Assembly (NCBI GenBank): GCA_963921195.1
Contig: OY992539.1
Coordinates: 131,840,682 to 131,904,681 of the forward strand
Reading direction: 5' to 3'
Origin: Pegoplata infirma
Lineage: Eukaryota > Arthropoda > Insecta > Diptera > Anthomyiidae
Length of the DNA stretch: 64,000 nucleotides
Of this stretch, positions 11,001 through 21,640 are shown one piece after another (within the stretch, counting starts at the first letter, position 1; each line of letters starts with the position of its first letter). The notes beneath the pieces were generated by a model. The model worked only from the letters and a program-made list of their open reading frames with translations, did no database searches and was not told the DNA's origin. The position numbers and the translations under genes were made by a program.

Positions 11001-11811
11001 CAGTGTTGCCATTTTGACGCTTTTCGGGTATTTTATGGTGCTTTTTTTGTCTTTTTACCCGGAGTTTTTTTCGAATACCCTTTTTTAAAAAAACGGGTAT
11101 TCATGGCGCTTTTTTATTTTTTCGTGACGCTTTTGGTGCTTTTTATAAAAACTTTGTGATATTGTTATTATTTCTTTTTGTTGATTATTTTTATGTCAAG
11201 GTCTTTCAGAAAATATTTACTGAAGTTTTTGTACGTTTTTCTGATCTGTTGTTTATTGAAACAATTCTGAAATTTGCTGGCAAAATTATGAACTGCCTTC
11301 AAGTGTTTACAGTCAAATTTTTTGAAATCAAGGCTATCAAATATCATTCACAAAAGAGGTATTTTATAAAAAAAAAGTATTTTGTGGCGTGATGAGTGCG
11401 ACAATGGAACAGATTTATTTCAAAATTGTTTATTTTTCTATAAAGACAAATATTTTTATTTAAAATTTTGTGTTAATTGTTATCTTAATATTATTTTCGT
11501 AATTTGAATTGCAATTTTCATTTTAGTTTTGTCTAAAAAAATTTAGTAAATTTACGAACAAAAATCATATATATTTTTTTAATTTTATGTTTGTGGCGCT
11601 TTTTACCCTTTTTATGTGTCAGTTTTACCCCTTTTTACCCTTTTTTTAATGTTCTTTTCGTAGTGAAAAAGTACATTTTCAAAATAAATTTTTAAATTTT
11701 GACTTTTTCCTCTTGGCGCTTTTTTACCCATTTTTTTGTAAATTTTTACCCATTTTTACCCTTTTTTCCGAAATTTTGGCGCTTTTCTTCATTTTGGAAA
11801 TGGCAACACTG
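11001..11811 (+). mobile_element. hAT MITE (811 bp) nested in another hAT
   Basis: The ends are 'cagtgttgccattttgacgc' and, reverse-complemented, 'cagtgttgccatttccaaaa'. The flanks are identical 8-bp duplications, aatttaaa at 10993-11000 and 11812-11819. The interior repeats 'ggcgctttt' and 'tttttaccc' words in both orientations. A 78-codon open frame at 11156-11392 matches nothing I recognise. The ends differ by one base from those of the enclosing hAT, so both are probably mobilised by related transposases. Confidence 0.9.
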
Positions 11812-12715
11812 AATTTAAATCAATTAAAAAAAGTTTAGCTTTATTTTTTAGCTTTTTTTTTAAATTTTTTAGCTTTTTTTTATCGGGTTTTTTGAAATAA
11901 TCTAGCTTTTTTTGTTTTCCAATTCTGGCAACGCTGGTCAAGACCGACCATATGATACCCTACACCAGTGTTTTCCGGAAAATAGGTCCCAAGTTCAAAC
12001 ATAGACCGATTGAATCTGTCTTTTGTTAGATCTTTATTTAGTGTAGAAAAGACACACAGATCAAATTTTAGTGAAATTGGTTTATTTTTTAGTCAATAGA
12101 CCGATTTAACTGAATATCGGTCGAAATTTTTATGTGGGGGACTAAGTCCAAAAATGGTACAATTATATTCCGATTTGATTTGGTTACTAAAGTACACGTT
12201 TAACACCTAAAAATAAAATTTTTATCAAAGATTTCCATTTTCATGAATTTTGAGGGATTTATATGAATATCGGTAGGGTGGTTTGTATTGGGACTACCAG
12301 AAGGACTGACCCGATTCCTTTGAAACATGCAATGAAGATTCGTGCATACAAAATTTGATTACTTGCTAAATTTCAAAGCGATATCTATTATAATACGGTT
12401 ATTAGAGTCATTTAAGCCGAATTCAAAGGGGCGTTTGTATGGGGCTATGTCTTAACATGGACCGATTTTCTCCAATTTCAATAGGCTTCGTTCTTGGGCC
12501 AAAAGATGCCTAAGTTTTAAATTTCAAGTTAATTGATTGAAAATCGCGACCTGTATCGTGCTTAAACCGATAGATGGACAGACGGACGGACATCGCTAAA
12601 TCGACTCAAAAGGTCATTCTGAGTCGATCGGTATACTTGAAGGTAGGTCTAGAACCAATATTTCGGGTAGTTACAAACATCAGCACAAACTCATTATACC
12701 CTACACCACTCTAAA

Positions 12716-13066
12716 AACGATATTTTAAGCAATTTTGACAACTCATAGGGGATGATCGGGTTCGTGAAAACTAGAATACTGCCCCTGAAGATGCATAACA
12801 CATTTGTTGGAGCACCAATTGGCTCTTTAACCGTTGGAGCACCAATTGGCTTTCAATGATGTATTTTTTCACAATACTGATTTTTTCCGTTATTAATACT
12901 GAAAAAAAAAAACTGATACGAAAGGACCCGATAGTTCTCCTGGTCACAAATCCAGTCAGTCTCCAAACTTTTCAATCACAAAAGGTTGTTGAAAAAATTG
13001 AGTTCAAAGTTTAAACAAATTGCGGTTTTAGACATTTTTCAAGACTTATAGCTGATTAAGCCGATG
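12716..13066. other. Unassigned, contains a 20-bp direct repeat
   Basis: The word 'gttggagcaccaattggct' occurs at about 12813 and 12833. Sequence resembling 'atcgggttcgtgaaaact' and 'acgaaaggacccgat' forms a weak inverted pair across 12750-12940. The right edge supplies the cgatg target of the next element. Confidence 0.45.
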
Positions 13067-14099
13067 CACTATAGGGAATTTTCTGGTATTTTCTGGCCAA
13101 AACTCTAAAAGTTGGGATATTGCCTTAAAATTTGGCAAGTTTATTTGGCGGTAAGTCTTAAGGCTCTGTATAAAAAATTGGCATGATCTGGCCTAATAAA
13201 TCGTGTTTTTAATGCAATTTTGTAATATAATTTTGTCAATAATTTTTACATCCACGCCCACAAAAGGGGGCGGGCAAAAAAATAATTTTTCTAGTGCCTT
13301 TGGTCCAAGTGCAGGGCTTTGAACTTTTTGTAGCGTATTTTTTTTTTTAATTTTTAAGCAAATGTACAAAAAAAATGTAAAATATGGGATTTTGCGTAGC
13401 TAGACTAAGTTATTTAAGGTGGAGCTTTTTTTTACAAGTTCCAATTTTGCCCATTTACGAACTTGAACATCGTAAGACTATAAGACATATTCGTGCCAAA
13501 CATCATGCGGCTAGCTCTTTTGGTTTGGACAGCATCGTGTATTCCCCAGACAGTCAGACCGACAGACGGTCGGACGGACATCACTAAATATCTTTTCCCC
13601 ATGGAGCCGCATGGCTTAGCGGATGAATACATCTTACTCACAAAGAGTTTCCCAGTACCTCATAGAGATATGGGAGTATGCAATTATATGCAAAAAAAGT
13701 AGCAGTCCACAAATATATTTAGTTTAAAAAAGAAAAAAATTAATTAAATAGAAAAATTAAAAAAATACATAAATCAACATTTTAAACCTGCACTTTGTAC
13801 AAAATATATTTATTTGCTCTATTGATAATTGAAATTAATTTCAAATGATTTTAATACAGGATTTTAAGTACTATAATTTTGTAATAAGTTATGTTCTCCA
13901 AAATTAAAAAAAAAATAATAAAAAATTAAATTTTGTTTTTGACGCCTCCGTACTAGCGGTAAAAGAGTTTGGTGTACAAAAATATGTGTGATAGCTTACT
14001 TTTATATAGTTTACTGTATAATGACATCCGAAAAAAATTTTTTTTAACACATCAAAAATGGACTTTTGGCCAACAATTCCTTATAAATTCCCTATAGTG
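13067..14099. mobile_element. Transib-like element, 5-bp target duplication
   Basis: The ends are 'cactatagggaattt' and its reverse complement, with a further shared block 'ggccaaaa' about 30 bp in. The flanks are cgatg at 13062-13066 and again at 14100-14104. A CACWATG-like terminus with a GC-leaning 5-bp duplication is the pattern of Transib transposons, although here the sequence is CACTATAG. No transposase is visible. The interior includes part of a TATACCC/GTCY-type repeat (about 13250-13640). Confidence 0.55.
13250..13640 (-). repeat. GTCY-type repeat fragment
   Basis: Shares 'acgcccacaaaagggggcg', 'tttggtccaagtgcagg' and 'ttttgcccatttacgaac' with the longer copy at 31869 read on the opposite strand. 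It carries the short purine track 'cagaccgacagacggtcgg' near 13555. Three overlapping 67-69-codon frames here are chance readings of repeat DNA. Confidence 0.55.
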
Positions 14100-14104
14100 C
14101 GATG

Positions 14105-15020
14105 TGTTGGTGACTTCAAGATAACTCAAGGGTAAAGCTTAAACATTGCTCTTTTAACCGAAAAGATGCCAACCTAATTTTTGAGGTTGTTGCAACTGGT
14201 CTTTCAGTTGTCACAAGCAAATTGCGATTGTCACACAATTAATTCCGTTGTGACCACCCTCTATAAAGGTGTGATGAGAACCAAATGATCTGTTGCGACA
14301 ACCTCAATCATGAGGTTGAAATATTTGCAATTGTAACCAGCTGCATTTATTAGTGATTGCAATTTTTGTGTATTCTGCTAAAAATATTTATTATCTTAAT
14401 TTTATTTGTTTGCTGTTAGTTTATTATACAAATATGTGCATATTTTATATTATATGCAATGCATATTATGCATAATACAAGTTTATCTTATAAGATCAAC
14501 AACAATTTGACATACTTAAAACTTTCAAAAGTCCTAAAAAAGTATTGTTTGTCTTTAAACTCTCAGGCAAAAATTTCAATAAAAATTGTTTAAATATTTT
14601 TTTTTAAATTTAAATGCAATTTTGGTATTTTTTTTAGTCGATGGTATTTTCTTTCTATTTGCTTAAAATATTTATTTGTTTTAGTTAATTTAATTTTTTT
14701 ATCTTGTCACATGTATTTATGCTCCTTTTTTTAAAAAAAGATGTTGTTGTTATTTTAGCATACAAACATATTTTGTTGTTCATGTTGCTGCTAAAGTTGT
14801 TGTAGTATATTTGTTGTTGCTGTTGTTGCGACAGCAACATCTTTTTGTATGTTTAGTTTTTTTTTGTCTTCTGCTGTTGTTGCTGCGCTCAACATGTTAA
14901 GATGTTTTTTTTTTGTTTAATATATAAAAAGTTGTTTTTAAGATTTTAGGGGACCAGGTGAGAATAACAAATTTTGAGGTTTTGAAAAAAATTTAATAAT
15001 TATTTTTTTTTAAAAGAAAA
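14105..15020. other. Unassigned, with TTG/CTG-rich tract
   Basis: At 14170-14330 are loose inverted words 'gaggttgttgcaactgg' and 'gttgcgacaacctc'. From 14740 to 14910 the plus strand is rich in TTG and CTG trinucleotides ('ttgttgttgctgttgttgcg'). Such tracts are common in fly introns and intergenic DNA. No open frame supports an exon. Confidence 0.4.
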
Positions 15021-15024
15021 AAAG

Positions 15025-15530
15025 TTTGTTAAAAGCGGCTTATTAAATCTAAATATTCCTATTACCGAAGACATGATTTTAAAATGCCAATATTTTTCTG
15101 AAAAGCTCTGATGTAAAGCTTTAATGACACTTACTGATTTCCTCTTAGCCTGTAATGCTTCCTAGTAAGACATTTTGTAAGTACTTAGAGCTTATCGATT
15201 AAACTTTTTCTAATGAGCTTTCAAGACATGATTTTAAAATGGCAATATTTTTCTGAAAAGCTCTGTTTTAAAGCTTTAATAAGACTTTCACTTTAACGGT
15301 CATTTGTTGAAAGCGGCAAATTAAATCAAAATCTTTTCATTACCGAAGTCATGATTTTAATATGGTGATATTCTGTGAAAAGCTCTGCTCTAAAGCTTTA
15401 ATGACACTTTTACTCATTACATGCTTTTTTTCTTCTTAGCTTGTAATGCTTCCAAGTAAGATATTTTTTAAGTATTTAGAATTTATAGACAAAAAATCTG
15501 TTTTTCCTACTAACGAGCTTTCAAAAATAT
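15025..15530. repeat. Local tandem repeat, about 283 bp with inner copy
   Basis: The block 'catgattttaaaatg' plus 'caatatttttctgaaaagct' plus 'aaagctttaat' occurs at 15071, 15226 and 15349. The wider unit 'aaagcgg..attaaatc' plus 'attaccgaag' repeats at 15025 and 15308. Confidence 0.65.
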
Positions 15531-16000
15531 AAATAAAAATTGTTAGTTAGAGTACCAACACCTCAAAAATTATTTAAAAGCTTTGGAAAAGCTTATTTCT
15601 TTTTGCTAAATTTAAAAAAACGTTTTTGTCTATGTTCCTTTATAAAATTTGTAAAACCTATGGCCACTCTATTAGTGCATATTGCTGGTTTAAATAACAT
15701 GTTTTCGTTTCAATTTTTTTTTTCGCTTTTTGTATGTATTTTTTTTATTCCTTCAAAACTAAGATAATTTTTTTTTTTAAGCATAAATTCTTTTATTATT
15801 TTTGTTGTTGTTCTTGTTTCTTTTGGGATTCAATATTCGTGTTGTTTTTAATTTTTTCTGTTTTGCCATCTCTCTGTTGGTTTAAATATATTTAGGTTTT
15901 TGTATTTGAACGTTTAACCCATGAAAACAAGATTTTTTGGAGTTATCAATTCCATAAAAAATGGCGAATTTCGCACAACGAGACGATTCGACTAAAACTC
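15531..16000. other. Unassigned AT-rich DNA
   Basis: A 75-codon plus-strand frame (15540-15767) is Phe/Lys-rich and resembles no family. Nothing else is seen. Confidence 0.4.
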
Positions 16001-16432
16001 ATGCTTCAATCAAGGGCACATTCCTCTTTAAGCCAGTTTAGGTTTTGTGAAATTCTTCCACAGAATTGGATTTGATTTCATAAATAATAGACCACCTGAT
16101 TCCAAAACTACAATCCAAATTTTTCTAGCATGTTCCGTTTTCGAGATATTCGCGTTTGAAAATATTTTTCACGCGAATGTCTCGAACGCGAAAAGATTTG
16201 GATTGCTGTTTTGGAAGCAGGAGATCCATTTTATATGAAATCAAGTCCTATTTTTTGGACCCATCGTAAGAATCTGTAACAGTGGACCCCCAAAAGTGCT
16301 AAATTATTGTTCTTTTTCTTTTTAACACCGAAAATCTCAAAAATAGTACGTGCTAGAAAAATTTTAATAGCACATTTGGAATCAGGGGAACAAAATTTAT
16401 GAGATTCAGTTGAATATTTCACTGGGTTTTTT
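16001..16432. mobile_element. Palindromic element, copy of the 22.8-kb core
   Basis: Arms around 16065-16160 and 16165-16250 mirror each other through 'cgagatattcgcg' and 'cgcgaatgtctcg', then 'atccaaatttttctagcatg' and 'atttggattgctgttttgg'. The following 'aacagtggaccc..aaagtgctaaattatt' also occurs at about 23100. It ends where a TATACCC repeat begins. Confidence 0.6.
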
Positions 16433-16525
16433 ATACCCTCCAACCACAGTATGGGGGTATACTCACTTTGTCATTCCGTGTGTAACGCATCGAATATCGG
16501 TCTGGGAACCCCTTTATGTATATGG
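16433..16525 (+). repeat. TATACCC repeat fragment
   Basis: Carries 'ataccctccaaccacagtat', 'gggggtatactcactttgtc' and 'aatatcggtc', as at 31869. It is cut by the 1.85-kb palindrome that starts at about 16526. Confidence 0.7.
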
Positions 16526-18375
16526 GGCATTCCATGTCAAATCGGACAGTTTGAAAATTTTTTTTTTTAGATATTCCCAATTTGCTTACAGTTTTTAGTA
16601 CCCTTAGAAAATTCCTTCGTGGTAAATTTTTAGATTTTTTGATGACCCGTTCAAAAGATGTCGATTTTTTTTAAATTGGTAGTTTATTCCTTAACTCAAA
16701 CTTCTTTTACTCATAACTTCTTCAGTAATGGTCCAAATTTCAATTTTTTTACGTACTTTTTACAAAAAAAATCCCAAAAAAATTCTTAAAAGCGCTTAGT
16801 ATGCGATTTTTAAGTTTTAAAATTTAAATCTCATTTTTGAAAATGTTCGTACTCTTCGATTTTTTTAAAATTTTTTTGTGTAAAACTTCTATCAATTCTA
16901 CAAATTTTTTGCCCAGGAAGATCATGGGATAACGATTATTACTATTTTTTAAAATTTTTTGAAAAAAATTTATTGTAATTTTCCAATCTTAAAATGATTT
17001 ATACTGCTCCAATGGTGCGTCATAGAGGGGTCATTTAATAGACCGACCCGTATTATTTTTTACGTCTTAACATTTCTTTGGAACAAATTAATACCCTATC
17101 TCCACTTTCTAAGGGGGCTCCCACACAAAACGACATTTTTTATAATTTGTCCCAACCGCTCTAACTGCCCTAATAGTGCTCTTAGAGCAACAAAATGTAT
17201 GACCGACCCACAATATTTTTTTAGTCCAAACATTTTTTCTGAATACACCTACCCTTTATCTTTAACTTTTAAGGCGGTTCCCATACAATTTTTTTTTTAT
17301 TTTTTGTAAATTTGTTTTATTTAATCGGCTTCTACCGGTCCAATGGTGCGTCCGAGAGGGGTCATTAATGAGACCGACGCCCATTTATTTTTACCCTAAA
17401 ACATTTTTTTAAAACATACCTACGGCCTATCTCCACTCCCTAACTAGGCTTCCATACAAATAACAGTTGGAGCAAATTTTATAAAAATGTAATTTTGTAT
17501 GGGAGCCTACTTAGGGAGTGGAGATAGGGCGTAGGTATTTTTTGAAAAAATGTTGTAGGGTAAAAATAAATGGGGGTCGGTCTCACTAACGACCCCTCTC
17601 GGACGCACCATTGGACCGGTAGAAGCTGATTAAATAAAACAAATTTACAAAAAATAAAAAAAATTGTATGGGGACTGCCCTAACAGTTAAATATTGTGGG
17701 TCGGTCATACATTTTGTTGCTCTAAGGGCACTATTAGGGCAGTTAGAGCGGTTGGAGCAAATTTTAAAAAATGTCGTGGGAGCCCCATTAGAAATTGGAG
17801 ATAGGGTATTAGTTTGTTCCAAAGAAATGTTAAGACGTAAAAATTAATGGGGGTCGGTCTTATAAAGGACCCCTCTATGACGCACCATTGGAGCAGTAAA
17901 AATGATTTTAATATTGGAAAATTACAATAAAATTTCTTCAAAAAATTTTAAAAAATAGTAATAATCGTTATCCCACGATCTTCCTGGGCAAAAAATTTGT
18001 AGAAATGATAGAAGCTTTACACAAAAAAATTTCCAAAAAGTCGAAGAGTACAAACATTTTCAAAAATGAGATTTAAATTTTAAAACTTAAAAATCACATA
18101 CTAGAGCGCTTTTAAGAATTTTTTGGGATTTTTTTTTAGAAAGTACGTAAAAAACAAAAATTTAAAAAAAAAAAAAATAAATTTGGACCATTATTGAAGA
18201 AGTTATGATTAAATGAAGTTTGAGTAAAGGAACAAACTACCAATTTTTAAAAATTTGATATCTTTTGAACGAGCCATCAAAAAAATCTGAAAATTTACCA
18301 CGAAGGAGTTTTCGAAGGGTACTAAAAACTGTAAACAAATTGGGAAAATCTAAAAAGAAAGTTTTTCAAAGTGTA
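16526..18375. mobile_element. 1.85-kb palindromic foldback element
   Basis: The left arm (about 16526-17470) and right arm (about 17490-18375) are near-perfect reverse complements over roughly 0.9 kb with almost no spacer. The centre lies around 17478, between 'ctaggcttccatacaaa' and 'tttgtatgggagcctac'. Each arm is itself built of diverged subrepeats of about 160-180 bp marked by 'ctctaactgccctaatagtg', 'gaccgaccca', 'atctccact' and 'ccatacaa'. The left terminus reads 'ggggcattccatgtcaaatc'. The right arm stops short of that terminus. A half copy is at 46311-47357 and a diverged relative at 33170-35250. No transposase is seen. Confidence 0.8.
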
Positions 18376-18381
18376 TACAAA

Positions 18382-18575
18382 GCAGCTGGCCCTACATTGG
18401 GCGCCAAAAAATAACGGTTATTTGTTAAAAGTGTTTTGCCTTATTTGAATTTAATTTTAAATTTGTTTAAAATTATTAAACTTGAGGGAAATTCTTAGAA
18501 TTTTAGTATAAAGAACTTTGTGAATTTCCTTTTACTTGTCCTAACATTTTGGCGCCCAACTTGGGGCCTGCTTGC
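18382..18575. mobile_element. Short element with tRNA-Lys-PBS-like inverted ends
   Basis: Starts 'gcagctggccctacattggg' and ends with its near reverse complement 'cccaacttggggcctgc'. Between are 'gagggaaattcttagaattt' words shared with 23440-23470. It is a small relative of the 19.9-23.5-kb block. Confidence 0.6.
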
Positions 18576-19894
18576 TTCATATATTGTTATTTTTATATAT
18601 TTTAAAATTTTATAGTTTTTTGAACATAAAATGATATTGCGATTACTAAAAATCTGTTAAAAAGAGAGTTTAAATATTTGTTAACAGAAAGAAAGACATT
18701 TTCGCAAGGAAAATTTTATTGTTTATTATTTGAAATACTCATCGTTGTAGTCTTTTTCTGGTGTCTCTCATACACTGAAATATAAACAAGTTAGTGTTGA
18801 AAGGAATTTGGACTCGGAAGCATAAAATATATCAGGATCGGTAATAGTTTTGGCTGGGAAAACTTTGTAGCGATCTGTGTTATAAGTTTAGTAAATCACA
18901 GATCGTTCGTTTTTATCGATCCTGCTCACTAAAGGGTTAACTTTAAAAGTCTCCTAAGGAAAGATGATTGTGTTGGAGTTAAAGGAACAATGAAGAAAAA
19001 ATAATACAACAGCGAATAACTAAAGAAGGATAGACGGACAGACAACCAGACCGACCGACGAACATTTTATACAGATAGACGAAGGAATAAATAAACAAGC
19101 AGACTTGTTTAGACCACATTTTTGCATTTTACTTGTTGATTTTGTTTAAAAGATGATTTTGTTTTTTTTCTCAAACTTCTTTTTTTCGTATTTGTTGCTG
19201 GTTTAGTTTTTTTAGTTTTTGTATTTTTTTAGCAATTTTTTTGTTGTTGTATGTTATTTTATAATTTTATCAAGAAATTGTTTTTTTTTTGTGCTGTTGG
19301 TTTCTTTTCATTTTAACGTCAACATAGATTTTTAATTAAGTTGGGTATGCGGCTGCGATGAACGTCTCCAACAACAGCAACAATTTTTTTTTGCAGTTGA
19401 GATATCGACATGTTTGCACGACTTGTGTATCTATGCCACAATTAAAATTGTATTTTTTTTTGTTGTTGCTGTTTGTTATTTATTATATTATAAAAATATA
19501 TACATTTTTTTTGGTGCAATTTTGAACATTTAAAAGAATAAATTTAAGAAAAAAAATATTTTTGAACAGAAATTTTGAATCTTATATAGAAAATGAAACA
19601 AAATATTCACAAAATTAAATTTAAATGGAAATTTTCTAATGTCTATATAAAAATATAAAAAAAAAAATATTCTTCTTTGCTTTTATAAAATTTTAAACAG
19701 TATTAAAATATTTTAATGCACATTTTTCTAATCTTTGAGGCCTTTTTGTTTTATAGTTTCCATAAAGAAAGTTATTAAAACTAATATTTTTTTTTTGTAT
19801 TTTAAAAAATTATTTTCAAAAAGAAATAACCAAATTACCATTTCAATTTCATAGTATGGTAATTTCAAACAGGAGTTTAGATTAAGAGGACACC
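18576..19894. other. Unassigned, includes a short RGAC track
   Basis: The purine track 'gacggacagacaaccagacc' near 19032 is a seed of the tetranucleotide seen in GTCY-type repeats. TTG-rich patches occur near 19190-19300 and 19450. No gene is visible. Confidence 0.4.
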
Positions 19895-21254
19895 AAAAAC
19901 TAAAACAATTTGAAAAGTTAGATCAATACAACTAAATGACAACATATGAATTAAATGGCCCCACGTTGGGAGCCAAAACTTTAAGACAGAGGTTGTTGTT
20001 GAAAGTTTAATTATTTGACTTCCAATATATAAAATGACAGGTAAAACACAATGATATAACAGCTCTCATCTTATTGGTTAACAAAATTTAAATGTCAAGT
20101 GATATACAGCTGGCCCCACGTTGGGAGCCAACATTTTAAAACCGTGGGTTTTGTTGACAATGCAATTATTAGCCTTCTAATATATAAAATGACAAGAAGC
20201 ATACAATATACGTAGCAGCCGGCATATCGCTAGGCGCCAAAATGTTAGGACAAGGGTTTTTGTTAAAATTGGCACCCTTCTTCATGCAAGTTTTGGTTTT
20301 GTAAAAATTGTGACAAAATCGGGTAATGACATTTCATTGCTCTTTATTTAGAACTTTAAAAATCGTTAACTAGTTAATTACACTGTTCTACAACATAAAC
20401 CTCCCGGTAAAAAATGAAAACAATTTGAAAAGTATGATCAATATAACTAAATGACAATGTATGAAGCAGCTAGCTCCACGTTAAGAGCCAAAGCTTTAAG
20501 ACAAGGGTTGTGGTTGAAAGTGCAATTATTGGACTTCCAATATATAAATTAACAGGTAAAACACAATGATATAAGAGCTCTCTTCTTATTGTTGCCAAAA
20601 TGTAAATGACACGTGATATACAACGTATATAGCAGCTGGCCCCACGTTGGGAGCCAACATTTAAAAACCGGAGTTTTTTTTGAAAACGCATTTATTTGCC
20701 TACCAAAATATAAAAAAAAAGAAGAAAATATCCAATATTTGTACACTGGGCACCAAAATGTTAGGACAAGGGTTTTTGTTAAAATTGGCACCCGTCTTCA
20801 AGCAAGTTTTGGTTTTGTAAAAATTGTGACAAAATCGGGTAACGGCATTTCACTGCACTTTATTTAGGAATTTAAAAATCGTTAAGTTGTTAATTCACTG
20901 TTTTACAACATAAACCTCCCAGTGAAAAATTAAAACAATTTGAAAAGTATGATCAATATAACTAAATGACAATGTATGAAGCAGCTGGCCCCGCGTTGGG
21001 AGTAGGGTTGCCAGACGGCCTGGAATGGCCTGGATTTTCCAGTTATTGTGGGTCTGGTCCAGTTTCCAGGTAAAATATAATTTTTCCAGTTAAAAAAGAA
21101 TCTTCAATTTTACCCTTTTTTTATTAAATATATTTTACATTTTTTTTTGACTACTTATTGAATGAAACATAAATCATGAATAACACATAAATGCCCCTTT
21201 TGACTACAGCAAAATGTACTCTTTTTGATACATTTTCACTCCTTTTTCATTACT

Positions 21255-21390
21255 TTTTTGAACATCTCGGGTAGTGTACCGTTGAATTCGGCACAAATGT
21301 CTTCCTTGAGCTCGTCGATGATCTGAGGATTGCTTCGTACATTTTACTTTTCAAATAACCCCAACAAAATAAGTCAGGAGGGGTCAAATC
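21255..21390 (-). pseudogene. Tc1/mariner-like transposase C-terminus, fragment 1
   Basis: Read from 21390 downward, one frame gives LTPPDLFCWGYLKSKMY, followed after a frameshift by DELKEDICAEFNGTLPEMF. This is the C-terminal block of a Tc1/mariner-like DDE transposase, where D-L-(T/S)-P-P-D-F-F-L-W-G-Y-L-K-S-K-V-Y holds the third catalytic acidic residue. A frameshift and the lack of the rest of the domain make it non-functional. It lies inside a hAT MITE, head to head with the second fragment. Confidence 0.75.
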
Positions 21391-21464
21391 TCCAAATAAG
21401 GGTCATTTATTGTCGCCATTTTTTGGCATCGCACTTCCAGGGAATTTTAACGGGCCAACTGGAT

Positions 21465-21640
21465 TTACAGATTTGACCACCCCGGACTTATTTTACTGGG
21501 GTTAATTGAAAAGAATACGAGCTCAACATGTCGAGATGCTCGAAAAAGTAATGGAAATGATTAAAAAGGCACATTGTGACGTGGCCAATAGAGACAGCCA
21601 TTTAATCGATATTATATTTGAAAAGTATTCCAAAATAAAA
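21465..21640 (+). pseudogene. Tc1/mariner-like transposase C-terminus, fragment 2
   Basis: The plus-strand frame gives DLTTPDLFYWG, a stop, then LKRIRAQHVEMLEKVM and DSHLIDIIFEKYSK. It is a diverged partner of fragment 1, in the opposite orientation, and extends further toward the protein's C-terminus, where this family typically has a 'HxxDIIF'-like tail. The stop codon and truncation mark it as dead. The two fragments form a loose inverted repeat around about 21425. Confidence 0.7.

Larger units (their letters stand above)
9740..11936 (+). mobile_element. hAT-type element, 8-bp target duplication
   Basis: The ends are 'cagcgttgccaatttagc' and, reverse-complemented, 'cagcgttgccagaattgg'. 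The flanks are 9732-9739 (ctcaagac) and 11937-11944 (gtcaagac), a 7-of-8 match, and 8-bp duplications are the hallmark of hAT transposons. Subterminal sequence is rich in 'tagctttttt'. No transposase is visible, so the element is non-autonomous. It is inserted in family C and contains two later insertions: 10240-10450 and 11001-11811. Confidence 0.85.
9694..12715 (+). mobile_element. Family C dispersed repeat, split by hAT nest
   Basis: The outer layer of the nest. Its left end is 9694-9739 ('aaacaagtaagaaagttata', then 'gtcggtc') and it resumes at 11937 with 'gtcaagaccgaccatatgata' (read as gtcaagaccgac / catatgata), then 'ccctacaccagtgttttccg'. The right end near 12690-12715 has 'attataccctacaccact'. 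The interior has the RGAC track 'gatggacagacggacggaca' at about 12564. Copies occur at 25145, 54790, 58921 and 59495. No protein is encoded. The ends resemble those of the 'mini-me' and DINE-like repeats known from flies; that link is by resemblance only. Confidence 0.65.

Noticed and set aside
14740..14910. TTG/CTG-rich tract considered as a poly-Gln or poly-Leu exon
   Set aside because: Stops interrupt every frame within short distance, and no splice-consistent open block can be drawn.
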